A stretch of DNA of 64,000 nucleotides. Source: JAFNAG01 sp041501225 (GTDB taxonomy: Bacteria; Acidobacteriota; UBA6911). Each line of letters opens with the position of its first letter. Position 1 is the first letter of the stretch. Of this stretch, positions 8,457-16,635 are shown piece after piece. Made by a program: the position numbers and the translations under genes. Under the pieces are notes generated by a model that had not been told where the DNA came from, searched no databases, and was given only the letters and a program-made list of their open reading frames with translations. The stretch covers positions 30,159 through 94,158 of the forward strand of contig JBGQNR010000002.1 of the NCBI GenBank assembly GCA_041501225.1, read 5' to 3'.

Positions 8457-9515
8457 ATGATTGCCTGCCTGCTGTTGAGTCTATCTCTGCTCCGACCCAT
8501 ATGGGCTGCAGTTCCGCAGGACCAAAATCCCATGGATCTGAGCCCTGAGATCAGGCAGTTTCTTGACAAGAAGGTGGATCGGAGTCTGCCGCAAATGGAG
8601 CGACTGCAGGCTCTGGTCTCTGCAGTGTTCCGCAGCAACGAGCTCAGCTTTACTTATGCCCCTGCGACCCGAACTGTCATCGAGACCTATACCCAACACA
8701 GCGGGAACTGCCTTTCTTTCACATTCATGTTCATTTCCACGGCCCGATACCTGGGCCTGGATGCCAGGTTTCGGGAAGTCGAAATCGCGCCGGTTTGGAC
8801 CAAAGCCGGGGACTTCGTCAACCTGAGCCAGCACGTGAATGCGGCGGTTTTCATCGGCGGTCAGGCCTACGCCATCGATGTTTTCCCTGCCGTGAACCGG
8901 ATCGAAATTGGCGGACAGGTGGTGCCCGACGAGCGGGGTCTGGCTCATTTCTACAACAACAGAGGTGTGGATGAGCTGACCAAAGGGAATATTGAAACAG
9001 GCGAATCCTACCTGCAAGAAGCCGTGCAGGCCGATCCGACGACGGTAAGCGTACGGATTAATTTCGGAGCCGCCAAGACGAGGAGTGGGGAACTAAGGGA
9101 GGCGGAAGGATACTTGCGCAGGGCGCTGGAACTAGACCCCCGAAGCCAGGCCGCCATGAGCAACCTCGCGGGCGTGTGCCAATTGACGGGTAGCGTCAAA
9201 GAGGCGTTGCGCTATCAGGCTAAGATCAAGGAGTTTCGAGAGAAGAATCCGTACCACCATTACGATCTTGGAATGCAAGCCTTCGAAGTCGGCAGGTATG
9301 AAGAAGCGACCGAACATTACCGGCGGGCGTTGAAACTCAAATCTACGGAGCACAACTTCTATTTTGCCCTGGCCCGCGCCTATGGCATGCTCGGCCAGAA
9401 AGCAGAGGCCATGAATAACCTCCAGTTGGCCGAGAAATATGCTTCGGATGCCGCCAACAAACAGCGCTATGCCGAAAAGCTCGACCTACTGAAAGGCGTC
9501 CAACCCCATTTCTAA
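8457..9515 (+). CDS. Exported transglutaminase-like protein with TPR repeats
   Basis: 352 aa. A signal peptide (residues 1-18, LLLSLSLLRPIWAA) is followed by a transglutaminase/papain-like core with a plausible triad: Cys85 in HSGNCLSF, His126 in LSQHVNAAV and Asp141 in YAIDVFP. From about residue 160 come TPR units (NNRGVDELTKGNIETGESYL, NFGAAKTRSGELREAEGYL and others) up to residue 345. Function unknown: the core may cleave or crosslink peptides in the periplasm, with TPRs recruiting the partner. AAAGG precedes ATG. Its last 4 bases overlap the convergent small gene at 9512. Confidence 0.8.
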   Translation: MIACLLLSLSLLRPIWAAVPQDQNPMDLSPEIRQFLDKKVDRSLPQMERLQALVSAVFRSNELSFTYAPATRTVIETYTQHSGNCLSFTFMFISTARYLGLDARFREVEIAPVWTKAGDFVNLSQHVNAAVFIGGQAYAIDVFPAVNRIEIGGQVVPDERGLAHFYNNRGVDELTKGNIETGESYLQEAVQADPTTVSVRINFGAAKTRSGELREAEGYLRRALELDPRSQAAMSNLAGVCQLTGSVKEALRYQAKIKEFREKNPYHHYDLGMQAFEVGRYEEATEHYRRALKLKSTEHNFYFALARAYGMLGQKAEAMNNLQLAEKYASDAANKQRYAEKLDLLKGVQPHF

Positions 9516-9775
9516 AACTCGATGATGTTGATGCTGCCGTCGCTGCTCTGAACCTTGAGGAGATTGCCGCCGCTATTGATCTTCCCGGTCAGCCGGTGCC
9601 TGTCGACGCTGCCCGATATAGTTACAGGGCAGTCGCATTTGATCTGTCCGTTTTCGGTTCGTGCCTCGAGATCGGCGCTGAAATCTTGCGGCAATTCGAT
9701 GTGGATGGATCCGTCGGCGCTGCGGATGGACCACTCGCCTCCCATTCTTTCTTTTAGAAACGCAAAAGAGTCCAT
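9512..9775 (-). CDS. Small DUF4097-like beta-repeat protein
   Basis: 87 aa from ATG 9775 (a TTG directly before it is an alternative). The sequence is made of short beta repeats with IRSADGSIHIEL, ARTENGQIKCD, LTGKINSGG and QSSDGSINI, the xSxxGxIxI pattern of DUF4097/adhesin-type right-handed beta proteins. Full DUF4097 proteins are 200-300 aa with a signal peptide or membrane helix; neither is present, so this is either a minimal cytosolic version or a remnant. It begins 6 nt after the stop of the methyltransferase gene and in the same frame. No clear ribosome site. Confidence 0.5.
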   Translation of the reverse strand: MDSFAFLKERMGGEWSIRSADGSIHIELPQDFSADLEARTENGQIKCDCPVTISGSVDRHRLTGKINSGGNLLKVQSSDGSINIIEF

Positions 9776-9781
9776 CAAAGT

Positions 9782-10606
9782 TCAAGGATTTTGATCGCTG
9801 TGACCGTCAACTTTGGAGCCCGGCGATCCTACGTCGGGAGCGTTAAAGCAGGCGCGCTTTTCGTGGGCGTGCCGCGCAGCAGACATGCGGACAGGTTCGG
9901 CTACCAGGCGCGAGCGCCACAGAAGATTGTGCGGAGTGATGGTGGCACCTATAAACTCCACCACCTCGGTCTCGTAGCCCGCGGCTTCAAGTCGCCAGGT
10001 GCGCTCGGCATCCACTATGGCCTGGATGAAACGGCGGCGCACCGGCGCCTGTCGCGGGATGCACAAACGTTCCGCTTCCACCTCGGCTTGGGCGGCCGCG
10101 GCCACCGCATTGCCTGTGCAGCAAGGGACCAGGAGCAACATCCGTGCTCTGGTCGCAATGGCCCGTTCGATAATGGCATCAGCCGCCGGTCCGCAGGCAT
10201 GCAGCGCGGTGACGATGGACGGCTGCTCGGGCCACGCTTCGGCGTCGGTTACATCCGCCACGCGGCACTCGACAGGGATACACGTCTGCAATCGTTCCAG
10301 GGCGCAGCGGCTGAGCGCAACGCGCCCCGGATCCCGCTCCATGGCTAATACGGTGGCCTTTCGCCCCATCGGTTCTAATAGCAACTTTGCCGCAAGCAGG
10401 CCTAAATAGGACTTGCCTGCTGCCGCGTCGACAAGGCTCAGGAGGGAGCGGCTTGAAAATCTATGGATGGCACGCTCGATCTCGACAAGCATCGCTGCCA
10501 CCTCATGCGCCTTGCGCCGGTCCTCCTGGCGCAGGCCTGCACCTTCCGCTGCCACATACAGGAGATCCAGCCAGTGCTCGACTTCAGAAACGAGATTCAC
10601 TACCAT
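9782..10606 (-). CDS. SAM-dependent methyltransferase, Methyltransf_32-like
   Basis: 274 aa from ATG 10606. The open frame extends further upstream but that part overlaps the nitroreductase, and the chosen ATG overlaps the nitroreductase stop as ATGGTAG, suggesting translational coupling. SAM-binding motif I is LVDAAAGKSYLGLLAAKLLL; ALHACGPAADAII and LLVPCCTG follow, the pattern of the Methyltransf_32 family (GSTCD/TRMT13-like), whose substrates in bacteria are mostly unknown. The last 30 residues after VRMSAARHAHEKR look poorly conserved. In an apparent two- or three-gene unit with the nitroreductase and the beta-repeat ORF. Confidence 0.75.
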   Translation of the reverse strand: MVVNLVSEVEHWLDLLYVAAEGAGLRQEDRRKAHEVAAMLVEIERAIHRFSSRSLLSLVDAAAGKSYLGLLAAKLLLEPMGRKATVLAMERDPGRVALSRCALERLQTCIPVECRVADVTDAEAWPEQPSIVTALHACGPAADAIIERAIATRARMLLLVPCCTGNAVAAAAQAEVEAERLCIPRQAPVRRRFIQAIVDAERTWRLEAAGYETEVVEFIGATITPHNLLWRSRLVAEPVRMSAARHAHEKRACFNAPDVGSPGSKVDGHSDQNP

Positions 10607-11109
10607 CGCTCGTACCGAATGAGCTCGCTCAACGCCTTGCGCTGAAATGCCCGGGGCTCGGCCGCCGGGAAACCGAGCGGAGTCATGGCAATCACACGCA
10701 CCTCCGGAGGAATGCCAAGGATTTCCTTTGTCTTGACCTCGTCGAAGTTGCATACCCAGCATGTGCCGAGACCCTCATCCGCGGCAGCGAGGATGACATG
10801 ATCCATGACAATGCTGAGATCCACCTCGGCGGCGCTGAATCCGTCGGACCTTTGCCAGGCCTTGGCCGGCTCCACGCAGCCGACGAGAATCATGGGCGCG
10901 GTCCAGAACCAATCGCGGTCATAGACTTCCTTGAACCGTTTTCGGATGGACGGGTCGGTCACGACGACAAGATGAAAGGGCTGCCGGTTGGCGGCGGTGG
11001 GCGCCAGCCGGGCAGCCTCGAGAATCCGGCCCAGAGCCTCAGTGGGGACGAGATCCGATTGATACCCGCGGATGCTGCGACGGACACGAATCAGTTCCTG
11101 AAATTCCAC
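10600..11109 (-). CDS. Nitroreductase-family flavoprotein
   Basis: 169 aa FMN-dependent oxidoreductase. N-terminal MEFQELIRVRRSIRGY holds the RRSxR FMN-phosphate motif; APTAANRQPFHLVVV follows, the usual flavin-contacting loop, then AADEGLGTCWVCNFDE and TPLGFPA near the C-terminus. Length is typical of the short SagB-independent NfnB-like group. Likely reduces quinones or nitro compounds with NAD(P)H. Transcribed ahead of the methyltransferase, with stop and start overlapping. No strong promoter identified in the 90-base gap to the M28 gene. Confidence 0.88.
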   Translation of the reverse strand: MEFQELIRVRRSIRGYQSDLVPTEALGRILEAARLAPTAANRQPFHLVVVTDPSIRKRFKEVYDRDWFWTAPMILVGCVEPAKAWQRSDGFSAAEVDLSIVMDHVILAAADEGLGTCWVCNFDEVKTKEILGIPPEVRVIAMTPLGFPAAEPRAFQRKALSELIRYERW

Positions 11110-11199
11110 TCTGCCTCCTCTGCGTGCGTATGCGCATTCGCAATTATCAAAATTTCATCAAACAACAATTCTGCCAGATGCGACACCTGTGGGATCGAT

Positions 11200-12108
11200 T
11201 CAACGTGTCAGCATTTTCATCACTTCCACAACCAGTCTGGTAGTGGAGCCAAGGTAATCAAAGTTCATCGTCTCATAGGTATCTCCGGGTCTGTGTATGT
11301 AAGGAGTGGTGTCCTTGTTCCTGTATTCCTCAGTGATACCGACCGCCCTAAATCCCAGTCTTCTGAAGGCGGAGTGATCCGAGCCGGACTCCGTGGTAGT
11401 GAGGATGGGAATCTTCATGTTCACGGCATCGACCGCCTGTTTATAGAGGTCCTGAGCCCCATCATAGGGGAGCTCGAGCTCAATGGCGCGGTCGGCATCC
11501 TGGTCCCATCCCATCTGGTCGATCGTGTGGACCGAGTGGACCGCGCGTTTTTCATCGATAAGCATCTGCGCGAAGGCCCGGCTGCCCCTCAAACCGCGTT
11601 CTTCCTCGTCGAAAAAAACGAAGATGATATCGCGGCTGCGCTTCTTGACGCGGCTCATCTCCTGGGCGACGCCTGCGACGGCGGCCACCCCGCTGGCATT
11701 ATCGTTGGCTCCCGGCGAATTCCGGACAGAATCGTAGTGAGCGCCGAATACTATGGTTTCGGCGCCGGGTTTGCCGCAGGGGAGGATGGTGAAGATATTC
11801 TCCCCTTCGGTGCCGTATCCTTGGCGCCTGGGCACCATACCGAGCCGCTTAAAGATATCGGCAAGATAATTGCGCGCTTCCTGCTTGTTTTCAATTGTGC
11901 TGCGGTTGGCGAGCTTTACCCCGGGCCTGATCTCGCTGTTGCCCGAAAGCTTGGAGATGACTTCTTTTTGCAGGGCCGTGATGTCCATCGTGGCGGATTG
12001 TGGGGTGGTTTGCTGCCGTGCCGCCCATGCGGTTGTCAGCGCCAGTGAGATCAAGGCGGCAGACATACAAATGGAGATCTCCAGTCTGCGAATTCTCAGG
12101 AACATCAT
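11200..12108 (-). CDS. Secreted M28-family zinc aminopeptidase
   Basis: 302 aa from ATG 12108 (a TTG at 12129 is possible, but the ATG gives a cleaner signal peptide: basic FLRIRRLEIS then a hydrophobic stretch to TAWA). The catalytic domain shows the M28 metal ligands in order: GAHYDSV, GANDNASGVAA, FFDEEERGLRGS (catalytic and bridging Glu), DQMGWDQD, and SDHSAFRRLG. Predicted to remove N-terminal residues from peptides outside the cytoplasm. Length agrees with the short PA-less M28 group. Its upstream region holds the inverted repeat at 12290. Confidence 0.88.
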   Translation of the reverse strand: MMFLRIRRLEISICMSAALISLALTTAWAARQQTTPQSATMDITALQKEVISKLSGNSEIRPGVKLANRSTIENKQEARNYLADIFKRLGMVPRRQGYGTEGENIFTILPCGKPGAETIVFGAHYDSVRNSPGANDNASGVAAVAGVAQEMSRVKKRSRDIIFVFFDEEERGLRGSRAFAQMLIDEKRAVHSVHTIDQMGWDQDADRAIELELPYDGAQDLYKQAVDAVNMKIPILTTTESGSDHSAFRRLGFRAVGITEEYRNKDTTPYIHRPGDTYETMNFDYLGSTTRLVVEVMKMLTR

Positions 12109-12289
12109 GACCACGCTTCCCCTCTCCAATTTTCGCCGGTTGCCGTTCGGCTCTGTGTCTCGCGCGCAAGGCGGGAATCCGCAACCTCGCTAAAAAGAGG
12201 TTACATTATCACCCGATCTGCCCTTCCAAAGACATAGGGATACTACTTACGTACAAATCTTTACTATTTAGGTAAGAAAAGCAACAGAT

Positions 12290-12366
12290 CAACGCAGAGG
12301 GCGCAGAGGGCGCAGAGAAAAGTCATTCGCAAGAAGTTCTCTGCGGTCTCTGCGCCATCTGCGTTG
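12290..12366. repeat. Large imperfect inverted repeat built from CGCAGAG units
   Basis: Left arm 12290-12319 and right arm 12337-12366 pair over 30 bases with three mismatches across a 17-base loop. Each arm is itself a run of CGCAGAG-type heptamers (three in the left arm). Elements of this composition are scattered, non-coding hairpins in many bacterial genomes and look like REP/MITE-type or hypervariable palindromic sequences. Here it sits exactly at the 5' edge of a truncated HAD gene. Confidence 0.85.
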
Positions 12367-12789
12367 AAGCTTTTGGTTGCGGCTATGCTGCGCCGTGATA
12401 TTCTCCTTCCAGTGGAGAGGATCGAGATATCCACGGGCGATCAGCCTGATGCCGTCCATGCGGAGGGATGCTCTCCTCTTGCCTTATCCAACAAGCGGCT
12501 GAAGGTGGAGTTCGATACTATCATCACCGCCCAGCAGGCACGCAGCTATAAGCCCTCATTGAACAATTTCCGGATTGGATTGGATCGGGTGGGTGTCCCG
12601 CGGCATGAAATCCTGCATGTGGCTCAGAGTTTATTCCACGACCACGTGCCGGCAAAACAAATGGGTCTCACCACGGTCTGGATCAATCGCCGCCACCACA
12701 AGCAGGGCCTTGGCGCGACTCCTCCTGCACATGTGAAACCCGACTATGAGTTTCACGACCTGCAGTCATTTGCGATCGCAGCCGAGTGA
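12364..12789 (+). pseudogene. 3' half of a type II haloacid dehalogenase-like HAD hydrolase (relic)
   Basis: 141 codons from a TTG inside the right arm of the hairpin. Only the C-terminal part resembles HAD type II dehalogenases: ALSNKRLK, EFDTIITAQQARSYKPSLNN (motif III Lys region) and HVAQSLFHDHVPAKQMGLTT (motif IV region). Motif I (DxDGT) with the nucleophile Asp and the cap domain are missing; an intact enzyme would be about 230-240 aa. No ribosome site. The truncation point coincides with the CGCAGAG inverted repeat, so an insertion or deletion there probably destroyed the gene. Confidence 0.75.
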
Positions 12790-12808
12790 TCATTCGGAGG
12801 ACAGGACC

Positions 12809-14494
12809 ATGAAGAGGAATACAAACCTGCGCTCTAAAACTGTCGCACCCATTCCGGTGCTGGTTGTTGTATTGGCTTTAGTGGGCTCGGTTGTGGCCCA
12901 GGGTTTTCTCCAGGACCTCGCCAAACCTCAACAAGGCCGTTCCATGCGCGCCACTTCCACGATGCGCCAGGGCGAGGTGCGGCGGGGCCCGCAAGGCGAT
13001 CGTAATCTTGGACAGCGCAAGTACGACCCCAAAGCCGATCCGCGCGGCGACCTCGATGAGCAGAGCAACTGGGATAACTTCAACGTTGCACCCGGTGAAA
13101 CTCATGTCCTGCTCGATGCGCAAGGTCCCGGAATCATCACGCATATCTGGATGACCTTCCTGGGGCCCGAGCCACAGAATTGGGCCAAACAGGGCTCTGC
13201 CGACCATCAGGAAATGATGCTCCGGATGTACTGGGATGGCAGCACCCGGCCCGCGGTGGAAACCCCGGTGGGGGACTTCTTCGCCAACTGCTTCGGCAAG
13301 CGCCGCGAGGTCATCAGCCTGCCGATCATCGTGGAGGATGCTGATTCCTATAATAGTTACTGGCAGATGCCGTTCCAGAAGTCGGCTCGCATCGAAATCG
13401 AGAACCAGAGCGACAAGCCCTTAAGCCTCCTCTACTACAATATCGACTGGATCAAGAAGGACAAGCTGCCCAAGGACACGCCCTACTTTTACGCGCAGTA
13501 TCGCCAGGAGTATCCGGTGCAGCACGGCAAGGACTACATGTTGCTGGAAACGACCGGCAAGGGTCACTATGTCGGTACCGTCCTGGCCGTGCGGACGCGC
13601 AGCCCGGCCTGGTTCGGCGAAGGCGATGAGAAGATTTATATCGACGGGGAGGCGAAGGCGTCGATCTGGGGCACAGGCACGGAGGATTATTTTCTTTCCG
13701 CCTGGGGTTTGAAGACGACCGGTACCCCCTATTTCGGAGTCCCCTACTTTGACCAGGGGGGAATTGTTGGCGGCCACACCAGCGCGTATCGCTGGCATAT
13801 TAACGATCCCATCGTGTTTAACAAAGGCATCAAAGTCACGCTCGAACACTTTGGCTGGATTTCACCGGACGAAAACCCGGAGTACAAATCCACTAGTTGG
13901 AACGAGCGCGAGGACGACTACGCCAGTGTCGCATTCTGGTATCAAGCCGGCACACCGACTTTCGCGGCGCGTGCTCCAGGCGCCGCCGAACGCCGGCTGC
14001 CCAGCCTGGAGCGAGTCATTGCCTATGCGCGCGATTTCGCCGATGCCGCACGTCACGGTGACGGCGAGACAACCAAACAGCAAATCGACCTCTACGATGG
14101 TCCGCAACTTCTCTATCGGCCGGTGCAGGCAACAGGCGCCTGGCTGGAGGTCCCCATCGAAGTGAAGAAGAAGGAGCCGTTACGCCTGCTGCTCAACGCG
14201 ACCAAGTCCTACGACTTCGGCCGGTACCAGGCGTTCCTCGACGGCGTGAGACTCGGCAGGCAGATCGACTTATACAGCGAGAACGTCGCGAACGAGGAGA
14301 TCCATCTGCTCGATTTCTGGCCGGAGCCGGGCACTTATACTCTCCGGCTCGAGTGCGTGGGCAAAAATGAGAAAAGCAGCGGCTATTATTGCGGCCTCGA
14401 GTCCGTGCGCCTGCGCGGGCGGCGTCCCCGCGTAGCCGCCTACGGTCACGACAAGGACAAAGACTGGCGGGCAAGGCCGAATCTTTATCGCTAG
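12809..14494 (+). CDS. Secreted DUF2961 protein (GH172-type furanosidase)
   Basis: 561 aa from ATG 12809, chosen because GGAGG lies 9 nt upstream and a signal peptide follows (KTVAPIPVLVVVLALVGSVV, residues 11-30). DUF2961 motifs: QSNWDNFNVAPGETHVL, GPGIITHIWMTF, MYWDGSTRPAVETPVGDFF, the small-molecule-binding jelly-roll pattern GEGDEKIYIDGE and WGTGTEDYF. Characterised GH172 enzymes act on alpha-D-fructofuranosides or D-arabinofuranosides, so this may release a furanose outside the cell. Another DUF2961 gene lies at 18948 and a sugar importer between them. The C-terminal 150 residues form an extra beta-sandwich usual in long members. Confidence 0.88.
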   Translation: MKRNTNLRSKTVAPIPVLVVVLALVGSVVAQGFLQDLAKPQQGRSMRATSTMRQGEVRRGPQGDRNLGQRKYDPKADPRGDLDEQSNWDNFNVAPGETHVLLDAQGPGIITHIWMTFLGPEPQNWAKQGSADHQEMMLRMYWDGSTRPAVETPVGDFFANCFGKRREVISLPIIVEDADSYNSYWQMPFQKSARIEIENQSDKPLSLLYYNIDWIKKDKLPKDTPYFYAQYRQEYPVQHGKDYMLLETTGKGHYVGTVLAVRTRSPAWFGEGDEKIYIDGEAKASIWGTGTEDYFLSAWGLKTTGTPYFGVPYFDQGGIVGGHTSAYRWHINDPIVFNKGIKVTLEHFGWISPDENPEYKSTSWNEREDDYASVAFWYQAGTPTFAARAPGAAERRLPSLERVIAYARDFADAARHGDGETTKQQIDLYDGPQLLYRPVQATGAWLEVPIEVKKKEPLRLLLNATKSYDFGRYQAFLDGVRLGRQIDLYSENVANEEIHLLDFWPEPGTYTLRLECVGKNEKSSGYYCGLESVRLRGRRPRVAAYGHDKDKDWRARPNLYR

Positions 14495-14567
14495 CTCAAT
14501 CTTCTGCGTAAATCGTCAATCGTATATTTCCATGCTATGATCGTCCACACACTCGAGGACGAGCCGG

Positions 14568-15083
14568 ATGATTGGGCAGACACTGGCACACTACCGCATC
14601 CTTGAAAAACTAGGGGAAGGTGGCATGGGTGTCGTGTACAAGGCCCGCGACACGCATCTCGACCGCTTCGTGGCCATCAAAGTACTACCTCCGGGGAAAG
14701 TCCTGGATCCGGATCGGAAGCGGCGCTTCGTGCAAGAGGCCAAAGCGGCATCGGCCTTGAATCATCCTAACATCATCACCGTTCATGATATTGCCTCGGA
14801 TAGTGGTCATGATTTTATCGTGATGGAATGCGTTGAAGGCAAGACCCTTGACCAGCTGATCAGCCGCAAAGGGCTGAAGCTCGGTGAGGCGCTGGGTCAT
14901 GCGGCGCAGATCGCTGACGGGCTTGCGAAGGCTCACGCTGCAGGGATTGTCCACAGGGACCTGAAGCCCTCGAATGTCATGGTCAGCGAGGATGGGCTGG
15001 TAAAGATCCTCGGTGGGCTCAGTTGGGAAATCGCTAGCATCCTGCCGAACCGCACTTTTCGCGCATGCGGAAACGTGAGATAG
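14568..15083 (+). pseudogene. Truncated Ser/Thr protein kinase, cut at the DFG motif
   Basis: 171 codons. The frame begins like the intact kinase at 56064: glycine loop GEGGMGVVYKA, catalytic Lys38 in VAIKVL, and HRDLKPSNVM (His129, Arg130, Asp131). Homology ends exactly after LVKIL at residue 148 (base 15011): where the intact kinase has DFGLAK this one reads GGLSWEIASILPN and stops 23 codons later. The Mg-binding DFG, the activation loop, the C-lobe and any TPR tail are lost. It would be catalytically dead. The 3' deletion brings the kinase start to within 17 nt of the ABC transporter gene, so kinase signals may now drive the transporter operon. Confidence 0.85.
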
Positions 15084-15099
15084 GGCCGCAATTACAGCC

Positions 15100-16635
15100 A
15101 TGCTCCTGTCGATGCGCAATATCTGCAAATCCTTTTCAGGCATTCCGGTGCTGCAGGATGTCAGCTTCGACCTGAAGCCGGGCGAGGTGCACATTCTGGC
15201 AGGCGAGAACGGTGCCGGTAAGACCACGCTCATCAAAATTCTGGCCGGTGTACATACGGATTACCACGGCGAGATCGAGATGGACGGGCGCAAGGTGCGA
15301 TTCGCCTCGCCTCACGACGCCGCTCGCCAGGGGATTTCCGTAATTCACCAGGAGATGTCTTTGGTCGGAACCCTCCCGGTGATCGACAATGTTTTTCTCG
15401 GCAGGGAAATGAGGCGCCGTTTCACGGCAGGCCTCCTTATCGATCGTGCCCGGCAGATGGCCAAGGCGCAAGAGTTGTGTGCCTGGCTCGGCCTTGACCT
15501 CGATTTGAATCGCGAGGTGGACGACTATCCGCTCTCCATAAAGAATCGCATCGAGATCGCAAAAGCACTGGCGTTCGACGCCCGCATCCTGATCATGGAT
15601 GAACCGACCAGCGCGCTCAGCGAACCGGAGGTTGAACGCCTCTTCCAGGTTATTGACGAGATGAAGCGGTGCGGCAAGGCGATCCTCTATATCACCCATC
15701 GCATGGAAGAGATTTACCGCATTGGCGATCGAATTACGGTCCTCCGGGACGGGCGCTGGATCGGAACGGCGCCGGCACGTGAGCTTGCAGATGCGGAACT
15801 GATTCGCTGGATGATCGGGCGCGAATTGGCGACACATTTTCCAGCCGGGAGCAACGAATGCGGCGAGGAACGCCTGCGCGTTGAACACTTTTCCGTGGCC
15901 CAGCCTGGCGCTTCCTCGGCTCAGACCAAACGATGGTTGGTGAAGGATGTTTCATTCGCGGTCCGCTCCGGCGAAGTTCTGGGCATTGCGGGCCTGCAGG
16001 GCTCGGGAAATGGCGCTCTGCTGGCAGGCCTGTTCGGCGCCTGGCCGAAAGCGGTCAAGGGCAATGTCTATCTCGATGGGCAGCCGCTTTCCCTGCGTTC
16101 TCCTCACGCGTCCATTCAACAAGGCTTGGCGCACGTTACCAGCGACCGCAAGGGAACAGGTTTGATCCTCGGGTTCGACATTGCGCAGAACATATCTCTG
16201 GCCTCACTCGAGGCCATTTCGCCGTGGGGTTTTCTGCAGAAAAAGAAGGAGGCGGAAATGGCCTCCCGGCAGGTAAAATCGCTTTCGATCCGCGGGGCAA
16301 CTTTGACCCAGAATGTCGAGAATCTCTCGGGAGGCAATCAGCAGAAGGTGCTGCTTGGCAAATGGATCGAAACCAATCCGCGCGTCTTTCTGCTGGACGA
16401 ACCCACGCGCGGTATCGATGTAGGCGCCAAACATGAAATCTACGAACTGATCCAACGGTGGAAAGCAGCCGGGATCGCCATTGTTTTAATCACTTCGGAA
16501 TTGCAGGAACTGCTGGGACTTGCTGACCGCATCCTGGTCATGCATCGCGGCCGGATCAGCGGAGAATTTTCCCGGGATCATGCGACTCAAGAGCGGATTT
16601 TGCGTGCGGCAATGGGGGAGGCATGGATAAATTGA
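15100..16635 (+). CDS. Sugar ABC importer ATPase, RbsA/MglA/YtfR type
   Basis: 511 aa with two nucleotide-binding domains, the standard architecture of CUT2 sugar importers. Domain 1 (residues 1-240) has Walker A GENGAGKTT at 35-43 and Walker B ILIMDEPTSAL. Domain 2 has a degenerate Walker A (GLQGSGNGALL), as is usual in this family, then a signature LSGGNQQKVLLGKW and Walker B VFLLDEPTRGIDVGA. Start ATG 15100 lies 17 nt after the truncated kinase; no strong ribosome site. Overlaps the permease gene by 13 nt. Powers uptake of a monosaccharide; substrate discussed under the binding protein. Confidence 0.93.
   Translation: MLLSMRNICKSFSGIPVLQDVSFDLKPGEVHILAGENGAGKTTLIKILAGVHTDYHGEIEMDGRKVRFASPHDAARQGISVIHQEMSLVGTLPVIDNVFLGREMRRRFTAGLLIDRARQMAKAQELCAWLGLDLDLNREVDDYPLSIKNRIEIAKALAFDARILIMDEPTSALSEPEVERLFQVIDEMKRCGKAILYITHRMEEIYRIGDRITVLRDGRWIGTAPARELADAELIRWMIGRELATHFPAGSNECGEERLRVEHFSVAQPGASSAQTKRWLVKDVSFAVRSGEVLGIAGLQGSGNGALLAGLFGAWPKAVKGNVYLDGQPLSLRSPHASIQQGLAHVTSDRKGTGLILGFDIAQNISLASLEAISPWGFLQKKKEAEMASRQVKSLSIRGATLTQNVENLSGGNQQKVLLGKWIETNPRVFLLDEPTRGIDVGAKHEIYELIQRWKAAGIAIVLITSELQELLGLADRILVMHRGRISGEFSRDHATQERILRAAMGEAWIN

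Noticed and set aside
10387..12048. Plus-strand open frame of 553 codons
   Set aside because: It runs antisense through the methyltransferase, nitroreductase and M28 genes, all with clear motifs; it has no domain resemblance and exists because of high G+C codon bias.
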